Source: Planctomycetaceae bacterium (GTDB lineage: Bacteria; Planctomycetota; UBA1135; GCA-002686595). From it: a DNA stretch of 12,918 nucleotides. The notes under the pieces were generated by a model, which ran no database searches, was not told where the DNA came from, and worked only from the letters and a program-made list of their open reading frames with translations. A program made the position numbers and the translations under genes. Location: contig JABWBL010000044.1 in the NCBI GenBank assembly GCA_013360535.1, positions 1 through 12,918 on the forward strand, given 5' to 3'. This document shows positions 1 to 6,734 of this stretch, in pieces (within the stretch, counting starts at the first letter, position 1; the number at the start of each line of letters is the position of its first letter).

Positions 1-255
1 GCGTCGCTGCGCCGCGTCGCCCACGGAAGAATCCGCGTCCTCCAGCGCCGCGAACACCAGCCGCCAGGCCTCCTCGCCGCCGAACTCCGCCAGCGCGCGC
101 ACCGCGCTGCGCCGTTTTTCCGGCTTGGCGTCGCGGGCCTGCTCCGCGAGCGCCACGAAGGCCTCGCGGTGTTCCTTCGAGAGCTTGTCCCCCGTGGGCC
201 CGACGCCGCCGCCCAACGCACACGCGAGCACCACACCGACGATTCGCCCGAGCAT
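1..255 (-). CDS. Exported HEAT-like repeat protein, N-terminal part (runs off left edge)
   Basis: The first 85 codons are visible; the gene continues beyond base 1. The start is the ATG at 255-253. It is preceded by a strong ribosome binding site (GGAGGT, complement of 262-267) at 6-nt spacing. Residues 1-18 form a basic-then-hydrophobic signal sequence (MLGRIVGVVLACALGG). Cys12 follows V-L-A, so a lipobox is possible, but Leu at -2 is unusual and the hydrophobic stretch before it is short; ordinary export is equally likely. Residues 26-85 look like amphipathic helix pairs of the HEAT/armadillo kind (AVRALAEFGG, LVFAALEDADSSVGD). Such domains usually mediate protein-protein contacts, and no catalytic motif is visible. 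It lies 83 bp after the giant lipoprotein gene in the same direction and may be co-transcribed. The exact function is unknown. Confidence 0.72.
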   Translation of the reverse strand, partial: MLGRIVGVVLACALGGGVGPTGDKLSKEHREAFVALAEQARDAKPEKRRSAVRALAEFGGEEAWRLVFAALEDADSSVGDAAQRR

Positions 256-338
256 CTTCGCACCTCCCAGTGCGACGACGCTCGGGCCCCCTCGGCGGTA
301 TCACCTCATCCGGGATTTTCTCGAATCGCTCGCCAGCT

Positions 339-3300
339 TCAGTCGAGCACCTGCAGCCGGAAGTTGCGGAAGCGTACCTCCGTCTTGCCGCCGGAATGCA
401 GCTGCAATGCGATCACGCCCCGCCGCGCGCCGGTCGGGTCGTCGAGGTCGACACACGTCTCGCCGTTGAGGCGCGTGACGATGCGCGAGCCCTTCGCCTC
501 GATCGCGTAACGGTTCCACTCGCCTTTCTTCACGTGCGCCTCGCCCGACTTGTCCCACAGGACGGCGCGGCCGTGCTCTTCGTAGAGCTTGCCCCACCAA
601 CCCGGTCCGATGTCGGCCTGATAGCCCGCGACCTCGCCATCGTCGTGCACCGCGGAGCGGAACTGGACGCCGGAGTTGCCTTCGTCGCCGACGAGCTTGA
701 CCTCGAACTCGAGCGTGAAGTCGCCGAGCTCGAGCTCGCTCGCAAGGAACGAGTTCCGCGCGAGCTCGCCGCGACCGACGATCTCGCCGTTCTCGACCTT
801 CCACACGTCGCCCGCGAAGCGCCAGTGCGCCAGCGTCTCTCCGTCGAACAGCCGTCCGGCGTTGAGCGGCGTCGCGCGCAGGTTCGCCTGGCTCGCACCC
901 TGCAGGTACGCGATCAGGTGGACGATCTCCTCGGGCTGCAGCGTGTCGAGCAACCCCTCGGGCATCGTCGACACCTCGCTCGTGCGCCGCGACGCGATCT
1001 CCGACTTCGGGATCACGAGGCGCTCACGTTCGGTGCGCAGCACGAGCGACGAGTCCGTCTCCTCCTTGAGGATGCCGGTGACGAGCCGCTCGTCGTGCGT
1101 CCACACCATCGTCGACAGGTAGTCCTGACCGACGACACCCGACGGGTCGACGATGTTCGAGAGCAGGTAGTCGAGGTCCGCGCGGTTCGCGCCGGTGAGT
1201 TCCGGTCCGACGTCACCGCCGGTCCCGAACAGCGTGTGGCACTGCTGGCACGTGCGCGAGAAGAGCTCGCGACCGCGCGCGCGATCGCCGCGGCCGATCA
1301 CGTCCGCCGTCAGGCGCTGCTTGAGCCCCGCGATGCGCTGCAGCTTGTCGTTGGCGGTCGTCCTGACCGTGCCCCACACGAGCGCGAGGCGTTCGGAGAG
1401 CTTCGGATCGCCGAAGGACTCGATCTTGCGCGCCGCGAAAGCCCCGAGGTCCGCGCGCTTCACGCGCTGGTCCTCGATCGCGTCGAGCAGCAGGCTCGCG
1501 AAGCTCGCACGCGACGTCAGCGCGTCGATCAGCTCGCGGCGTTCGTCCTGGTTCGCGCTCGCATACATCGCGAGCGCCACCTGCGCCGTCACGGAGTCGT
1601 CGAACAGCGAAATCGCGCGGATCGCGGCCGTGCGAGTGCCCGTGTCGACGAGCAGCTCCTTCACCGAGTCCTTGAGCACCGGATCGCGCGCTTCGATGAG
1701 CACGTTGAGCGCCGCGGAACGCTCCGCGCCGGAGAGCGACTTGTCGAGCATGCGCCGCCGCAGTTCGGGCAGCGAGGTCGTGTCGCCAAAGGCGAGCGCG
1801 ACCTGCGCGCCGAGCTTGGAGAGCGCCGCGTCGCTTCTCGCCTCGATGCGAAGGCGTAGCGCCGGCCACGCCGCCGGCATCGCGAGCCCACGCTGGTCAC
1901 CGAGCGCCTTCACGCTCTCTTCCAGGCGCCACTTGAGCGACACGTCGTCCGCGAAGGACGTCAGGTGCGTCACGAGCGCCGCATGCAACGCCGGTTCCGC
2001 CGCCGCACGCCGCACGGTGAAACGTGCGACCTTCTCGAGCTTGGCGGAGCCGAACATCGCGAGCGCCCGCGCCGGATCCGCCGCCACCAGCGGCTCGACG
2101 CCGTACCACACGAGGAACGGAATGTTCGGGTCCTCGTTGTCCTCCGCATGCGCCGCGAGGTTCTTCGCGATCTCCCAACGCTGCTCCAGCGGCAGCCGCT
2201 GCAGGCCAGAAGCGAGGTAACGCCTCACGATCGGCGACGGATCTTTCTCCGCAGCGACTTCCATCGCGCGCTGGAGCTCGACGCTCGCCTGTTTATCCTC
2301 CAACGCGAACTGCACTGCCCGCGCTCGGACACGAGCGTGCGGAGACTGCTCGACACACTCGACTGCCGTGGAGTCGGAAAGCAGGAAGTCCTCTGTCGCG
2401 CGGCGGAACTGAAGCCCCCACTTCAGGGTGTCGCGCTCGCTCTTGTCCTTGCCAATCAAGTCCACGCCGACAACGACGGGGTTTTGAGGCCGATCTTCCT
2501 CAGATCTTGGCCCTTCGTATCGCAATCGATAGATGCGCCCATTCGTACGATCCCAGATGCCCGGATCGGTCCAGTGGCAGGCCTGCTTGTCGTACCAGTC
2601 GATGAAGTACACCGAACCGTCCGGGCCTTCCTTGAAGCTGATGCCGCGGAACCAGCGGTCATTGGCGAGCAGCAGATCCGGCTTGTGCTTGCCGACAAAG
2701 CCCGAGCCCTTCGGCTCGACGACGTCGTGGTTGATGCGGTTGCCATGGATGTTCTCGAAGAACAGGCCGCCGCGATACTCCTTGGGGAACTGCTCGCCTT
2801 GATAGATGAGCAACCCGCAGTGCGCGTGCCCGCCACCCGCCTCGCTCGAGCGGTTGTTGCCGCCGTGCGGCGTGTCGCCGATGTAGTGGCGGTGGTCGGC
2901 GATCGTCTTGATGTCGTCGAACGTGTACTTCTCGAAGTGCGAGCCCGCCTGCCGCTCGTAGCGGCCGCCCTGCACGATGTGGAACAGGTGCGGGATCACG
3001 CAGGCCGTGACAAAAGCCTCGCCGTTCTCGTCGAAATCGACGCCCCACGGGTTCGACGTGCCGTGCGCGAAGACCTCGAACTCGTGCCGCACGGGGTGAT
3101 AGCGCCACACGCCCGCGTTGAGCGGCGTGCGCTCGGCCTTCGGCGTGCCGGGCTTGCCAACGAGCGAGTTCGTGAACACTCCGTGGCAACCGTAGAGCCA
3201 GCCATCGGGCCCCCACGTGAACGCGTTGAGCGTCTCGTGCGTGTCCTCGTAACCCCAGCCGTCGAGCAGCACCTTCGGGCTTCCATCGGGCACGAGATCG

Positions 3301-5435
3301 CCGTTGGCATCGGGAATGAACAGCAGGTACGGCGCGGCGCCGACCCACACGCCGCCGAAGCCGATCTCGAGCCCGCTGACGAGGTTGAGCCCGCTCGCGA
3401 ACACCGTGCGCTTCTCGAACGAACCGTCGTGGTCGGCGTCCTCGAACACGAGGATGTTGTCCCGGCCCTGCCCCTCGGGCGCGCGCACGGGATACGTGTG
3501 CGCCTCGGCGATCCACAGGCGCCCGTTGTCGTCGATCGCGAGCGCGATCGGCTGGTGCACGTCGGGTTCCGCCGCGATCACGTCGACATGGAACCCCTCG
3601 GGCACCGTCATCGCCGCCGCGGCAGCCTCTGCGGTGAGCCCCGCGTTCGCGACCGTGTCCCAGGGCCGGATCGACGGCACGCCCTTGGGCGCGTCGAAGT
3701 TCGGGCGCTCCGCATGGAACTGGAAATCGTCGAAGTTGAGGTGCCCCCAGCCGCCCTTCTCCTCGTCGACGAGGCGAATGCGGATCGGACGGAAGCGCCA
3801 CTGGGTGAGGTCCGCGACGACCCGCTGCATCGACTCGAAGTCGGCGCCGGAGCTCTTGAAGATCACCTCGCCGTTCTCGGCGAGCACGAGCTCGACGCGT
3901 GTCGCCGGGCCGCCGCCGCCACCGATCAGGAAGCTCGCGAACGGCTCCTCGATGCGGATCGGATTCGACGTGAGCGTGCCCGTCGAGCCGTCGCCGAGCT
4001 TCTCGTAGCCGCCGATCCAGCAGTTGCCTTCGTGCAGGCTCGGCTCGCGGCCGCGCGCCTTCACGGTGTCGCCGAAGATCGGCTGCAGCGCGAACGCGTC
4101 GCCGTCCGCCGTCCAGCCGCGCACGTCGCCGCTCTCGAAGTCGAGCGTCGGCGCCGCGCCGAGGTGCGCGAAGAGCTCGATGTCCGTCCAGCGCCGCTGG
4201 TTCACGACGAACGTGCCGCGCTTGTTGGACACGACGATGTCGACGAGCCCGTCGCCGTCGACGTCGCCGGTCGTGACCTGCGTGCCGACTCCGCTCTGGT
4301 CGTCGGCGAGGTGCGCGACGTACTCGGGCCCGTTCGCGCCGCGCACGAGCTGGAACCAGTACAGCCCCGGCCTGATGTTCGGCTGCGGGTCGCCCTCGTG
4401 GCCGTGCGACCACCAGCGCTTGCCCGTGACGACGTCCTCGAGGCCGTCGCCATCGACGTCGACGAGGTCGAGCGCGTGCAGCTCGGAGCAGCACACGCCC
4501 TGCGCATTGTCGCTCGGCTCGTCGTCCATGAAGCGGTGCTCGACGAACGTCAGCGCGCCGCCGTCGCGCACTTGCTCAAACCACGACAGGCCAAACTCAT
4601 GCGCCGCGAGGCTCGTGATCACGTCGTTGTCGCCGTCGCCGTCGACGTCGTACACGAGCATCTGCGCACCGCCGTGTTTCGCGGAGAAGCTGAAGTCGTG
4701 GTGCTTCCACAGCGGGTCGCCCGCGAGCGATGCGGGCTGCTGGAACCAGCCGTTCTTCCACAGGACGTCCTTCCGCCCGTCGCCGTCGATGTCGCCGACA
4801 CCGAGGCCGTGCACGTAGGGCCCGAGCTTGTAGTCCTCGGAGAAGGAATGCTCCTTCCACGCTGCCTTCGGATCTTTCGGATCGCGCTCGGCCCACGTGA
4901 AGCGCCCGCCCGTCATGTAGACGAGTTCGCGCGCGCTGTCACCGGTCAGGTCGACGTAGTGCGGCGACTCGTTGTCGACCGAGGCCGCGATCTCGCGGCG
5001 TTCCCAAGCTTTCGGCGGCAGCGTGAAATCGGAGTGCGGATTGCGCAACCAGTAGGCCTGTTTGCCCGGGAAGGCGACGACGACGATGTCGAGCAACTTG
5101 TCGCCGTCAACATCGTCCATCCACGCGAAGAAGTTGTCGGAGTAGTGCGCGGGATCGAACGCCTTCGGCTCGTACAGCTCGAAACGCCTCTCGAATCCCG
5201 GCCCCTTGTACCACCACGGCCCGGCGATGACGTCGTTCACCCCGTCGCCATCGAGGTCGCCGAACGTCGCGCCTTCCGCGAAGAAATCACTCGAGAGCTG
5301 CTTGCGCTCGAAGTGGATCGTCCTCGGAGCTTCGTTGCTCGAGGACTTGCTCTTCAGCGCGCGAGTCTCGCCCGCATTCGACGCACAAGCCGCCAGCGCC
5401 GCGAGCGTGGCCGCCGCCGCGAGCTCAGGACGCAT
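339..5435 (-). CDS. Giant multidomain lipoprotein: FG-GAP repeats, galactose-binding-like domain, PVC-type dehydrogenase, HEAT-like region, cytochrome c, DUF1080
   Basis: 1698 residues, predicted to be an envelope lipoprotein. The start is ATG 5435-5433 because the protein then opens with a short hydrophobic signal and lipobox L14-A15-A16-C17; an ATG 17 codons upstream would bury this. No Shine-Dalgarno is visible, but the gene overlaps the preceding Dabb gene by 11 bp. Domains: FG-GAP/VCBS propeller with DxDGDGxxD-like loops near 60-68, 107-116, 162-170, 215-223, 263-271, 326-334 and 391-399; a jelly-roll/galactose-binding-like domain at about 430-577; a PVC-type membrane-bound dehydrogenase domain (TIGR02604-like, glucose-dehydrogenase-type propeller) at about 609-975, with the family's HAHCG motif at 870-874; a helical HEAT-like stretch at about 1000-1375; a PVC heme domain (TIGR02603-like) with C1396-QQ-C1399-H1400 and probable distal ligand M1491 in an MPEGL motif; and DUF1080 (PF06439, 3-keto-disaccharide hydrolase family) at about 1525-1698. 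The likely role is oxidation and cleavage of sugars outside the cytoplasm, with electrons leaving through heme. Substrate and cofactor are inferred. Confidence 0.93.
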   Translation of the reverse strand: MRPELAAAATLAALAACASNAGETRALKSKSSSNEAPRTIHFERKQLSSDFFAEGATFGDLDGDGVNDVIAGPWWYKGPGFERRFELYEPKAFDPAHYSDNFFAWMDDVDGDKLLDIVVVAFPGKQAYWLRNPHSDFTLPPKAWERREIAASVDNESPHYVDLTGDSARELVYMTGGRFTWAERDPKDPKAAWKEHSFSEDYKLGPYVHGLGVGDIDGDGRKDVLWKNGWFQQPASLAGDPLWKHHDFSFSAKHGGAQMLVYDVDGDGDNDVITSLAAHEFGLSWFEQVRDGGALTFVEHRFMDDEPSDNAQGVCCSELHALDLVDVDGDGLEDVVTGKRWWSHGHEGDPQPNIRPGLYWFQLVRGANGPEYVAHLADDQSGVGTQVTTGDVDGDGLVDIVVSNKRGTFVVNQRRWTDIELFAHLGAAPTLDFESGDVRGWTADGDAFALQPIFGDTVKARGREPSLHEGNCWIGGYEKLGDGSTGTLTSNPIRIEEPFASFLIGGGGGPATRVELVLAENGEVIFKSSGADFESMQRVVADLTQWRFRPIRIRLVDEEKGGWGHLNFDDFQFHAERPNFDAPKGVPSIRPWDTVANAGLTAEAAAAAMTVPEGFHVDVIAAEPDVHQPIALAIDDNGRLWIAEAHTYPVRAPEGQGRDNILVFEDADHDGSFEKRTVFASGLNLVSGLEIGFGGVWVGAAPYLLFIPDANGDLVPDGSPKVLLDGWGYEDTHETLNAFTWGPDGWLYGCHGVFTNSLVGKPGTPKAERTPLNAGVWRYHPVRHEFEVFAHGTSNPWGVDFDENGEAFVTACVIPHLFHIVQGGRYERQAGSHFEKYTFDDIKTIADHRHYIGDTPHGGNNRSSEAGGGHAHCGLLIYQGEQFPKEYRGGLFFENIHGNRINHDVVEPKGSGFVGKHKPDLLLANDRWFRGISFKEGPDGSVYFIDWYDKQACHWTDPGIWDRTNGRIYRLRYEGPRSEEDRPQNPVVVGVDLIGKDKSERDTLKWGLQFRRATEDFLLSDSTAVECVEQSPHARVRARAVQFALEDKQASVELQRAMEVAAEKDPSPIVRRYLASGLQRLPLEQRWEIAKNLAAHAEDNEDPNIPFLVWYGVEPLVAADPARALAMFGSAKLEKVARFTVRRAAAEPALHAALVTHLTSFADDVSLKWRLEESVKALGDQRGLAMPAAWPALRLRIEARSDAALSKLGAQVALAFGDTTSLPELRRRMLDKSLSGAERSAALNVLIEARDPVLKDSVKELLVDTGTRTAAIRAISLFDDSVTAQVALAMYASANQDERRELIDALTSRASFASLLLDAIEDQRVKRADLGAFAARKIESFGDPKLSERLALVWGTVRTTANDKLQRIAGLKQRLTADVIGRGDRARGRELFSRTCQQCHTLFGTGGDVGPELTGANRADLDYLLSNIVDPSGVVGQDYLSTMVWTHDERLVTGILKEETDSSLVLRTERERLVIPKSEIASRRTSEVSTMPEGLLDTLQPEEIVHLIAYLQGASQANLRATPLNAGRLFDGETLAHWRFAGDVWKVENGEIVGRGELARNSFLASELELGDFTLEFEVKLVGDEGNSGVQFRSAVHDDGEVAGYQADIGPGWWGKLYEEHGRAVLWDKSGEAHVKKGEWNRYAIEAKGSRIVTRLNGETCVDLDDPTGARRGVIALQLHSGGKTEVRFRNFRLQVLD

Positions 5436-5733
5436 AGTCGAAGGCCACCACGCCGTTGATCCCGCCGTCGAGCACCTCGAGCACAATCGCCTTCACGACC
5501 TCGTGGTCGGGATGCGGCAAGTACACATCGCGCGACGCCGCGTCCTTGAACGTCATCACGAACCCATGCGTGAAGCCGCGGTTGAGCCCCTCGGGCGACG
5601 TGTACGCGCCACCGGAGAACGACAGGATGCCGGGGACCTTCTTCTGCAGGCCTGCGAGCGCCTCGAACACCTTCGCGACCTGGTCCTTCGAGACATCCTT
5701 GCGAATCTTCAGCAGAACGACGTGCGTGATCAT
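5425..5733 (-). CDS. Dabb family protein (stress-responsive A/B barrel domain)
   Basis: 102 residues, the usual length for a single-domain Dabb protein (PF07876). Family hallmarks are visible: the opening MITHVVLLKI strand, the PGILSFSGG strand, the GFTHGFVMTFKD strand, the HPDH motif around residues 78-81 and a terminal aromatic-acidic FDY. These small ferredoxin-like barrels form dimers; some are oligomer-forming stress proteins and others are catalytic. No specific reaction can be assigned. The reading frame extends 18 codons further upstream, but ATG 5733-5731 is chosen because an AAGGAG site sits 5 nt ahead of it and the family always begins at this strand. There is no signal peptide, so it is cytoplasmic. 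Its last 11 bases, including the stop codon, overlap the start of the giant lipoprotein gene, which suggests translational coupling. Confidence 0.9.
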   Translation of the reverse strand: MITHVVLLKIRKDVSKDQVAKVFEALAGLQKKVPGILSFSGGAYTSPEGLNRGFTHGFVMTFKDAASRDVYLPHPDHEVVKAIVLEVLDGGINGVVAFDYAS

Positions 5734-5738
5734 GGGCT

Positions 5739-5744
5739 CTCCTT
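5739..5744 (-). promoter_or_regulatory. Ribosome binding site deciding the Dabb start
   Basis: The minus strand reads AAGGAG here, 5 nt before ATG 5733-5731. It settles the start against a longer in-frame ATG at 5787-5785, which would add 18 residues not typical of the family. Confidence 0.75.
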
Positions 5745-5775
5745 CGAGCGGGGCCGCCGATCCTAGGGACCTCAC

Positions 5776-5803
5776 GGCCGAGCGCAATCGGCCAGCCCGG
5801 CCG
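5776..5803 (-). other. Two overlapping, mutually exclusive hairpins between transporter and Dabb genes
   Basis: The segment TCGGCC at 5788-5793 can pair in two ways. It forms a perfect 6-bp stem with GGCCGA at 5776-5781 (6-nt loop). Alternatively, its last five bases form a perfect 5-bp stem with GGCCG at 5799-5803 (5-nt loop). Both lie directly after the transporter stop codon. There is no T tract on either side, so this is not a classical intrinsic terminator. It could act as a weak terminator, an mRNA-end stabiliser or nothing at all, since short GC palindromes are common in DNA this GC-rich. Confidence 0.35.
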
Positions 5804-5806
5804 AAC

Positions 5807-6700
5807 TCAGGATCGTTCGGCCCGCAGCGCCACGAGTACGCCCGCGATCACCACGACGCCCCCGGCGAGCGCGAGCGGCGGCGGCGTTTCGGACAGGAAA
5901 GCCCACGCGAGCAGGGTCGCTCCCACGCTTTCGCCGAGCGACACGACCGACACCAGCGGCGCGCTCTCGTACTTGAGCGCGTAGTTGTAGCTCGAGTGCC
6001 CGAGCACCTGCGGCACGAGCGCGACGACGATCAGCCAGCCATAGGTCGCGGTCGGCAGCCCGAGCAACGTGTCGCCGCTTCCAAGCGCAAACACGAGCAG
6101 GAACGCCGCCGCGCTCCCGTAGCAGGCCGTCACGTACGGCAAGAGGCTCAAGCTGCGCCGCAGGCGCCTCCCCGCGAGCATGTACACCGCGCACAACCAC
6201 GCGCCGGCGAGTGCGAGCAGGTCCCCCCACAACGCGCTGCCCGACAAGTCAAAACTGCCGTCCGGCCCGAGGTCCGCGACGCCGATCAGCACGCAGCCGA
6301 CGACGCTCACACCCACTCCGATCCACGTTCCCGGCCGCACACGGTCGTGCGACACGAACGGCGCGAGCATCGCCACCCACAGCGGCGTCGTGTTGACGAG
6401 CACGAGGCTCGACGCGACCGTCGTGTACGAGAGCGAGCTGATCCAAGTCGCAAAGTGCAACGCGAGCGCAAGCCCGGTGCCGACCGCGAGCCAGCGCTCG
6501 CGCCCGCTCAAGTTCGGCAGCTCCGCGCGGCATTCGCGCCAGCCGATCGCTCCCAGCACGGCCGTCGCGATCACGCAGCGATAGAACGCCACCACGAGCG
6601 GCGCCGCGTCCGCGAACCGAATGAACACCGCGCTCGTCGACACCGCGAGAACGGCGACGACGAGCGCGATACGGGGCGGAAACGGCGCGGCAGAGCTCAT
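5807..6700 (-). CDS. EamA/DMT superfamily transporter
   Basis: 297 residues, the standard length for a 10-helix drug/metabolite transporter with two EamA repeats (about 8-140 and 150-290). The first helix starts at residue 11 (IALVVAVLAVSTSAVFIRFA). The end of repeat one carries the typical LVNTTPLWVA segment followed by a GTWIGVGVSVVGCVLIG helix. Repeat two ends in the typical SLGESVGATLLAWAFLSE block and a final helix before a short basic tail. The protein belongs to the inner membrane. Substrates of this family include amino acids, nucleotide precursors, sugars and toxic metabolites, and nothing here identifies one. The start at ATG 6700-6698 is well constrained, because the codon immediately upstream in frame is TAG. 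No clear Shine-Dalgarno is seen. It follows the S9 peptidase gene by 34 bp, consistent with co-transcription; import or export of peptide breakdown products is a guess. Confidence 0.92.
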   Translation of the reverse strand: MSSAAPFPPRIALVVAVLAVSTSAVFIRFADAAPLVVAFYRCVIATAVLGAIGWRECRAELPNLSGRERWLAVGTGLALALHFATWISSLSYTTVASSLVLVNTTPLWVAMLAPFVSHDRVRPGTWIGVGVSVVGCVLIGVADLGPDGSFDLSGSALWGDLLALAGAWLCAVYMLAGRRLRRSLSLLPYVTACYGSAAAFLLVFALGSGDTLLGLPTATYGWLIVVALVPQVLGHSSYNYALKYESAPLVSVVSLGESVGATLLAWAFLSETPPPLALAGGVVVIAGVLVALRAERS

Positions 6701-6734
6701 CTAGTGGCTCGCGCAAGCCGGCCCGGACTCACGC

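Noticed and set aside
256..338. Promoter before the HEAT-like gene (TTCGAG, 17 nt, GATACC)
   Set aside because: Only two and three matches to the consensus hexamers. The gene is more simply explained as the tail of the upstream unit.
1965..5459. Very long plus-strand open frame (1164 codons) opposite the giant lipoprotein gene
   Set aside because: Its translation is dominated by Arg, Ala, Val and acidic residues without any domain or signal. It is the mirror of a GC-rich coding strand, where antisense stop codons are rare. The minus-strand gene has clear domains throughout.
5433..5486. Start of the giant lipoprotein 17 codons upstream at 5486
   Set aside because: It would place MCSRCSTAGSTAWWPST ahead of the lipobox and lie deep inside the Dabb gene; the inner ATG gives a proper lipoprotein signal.
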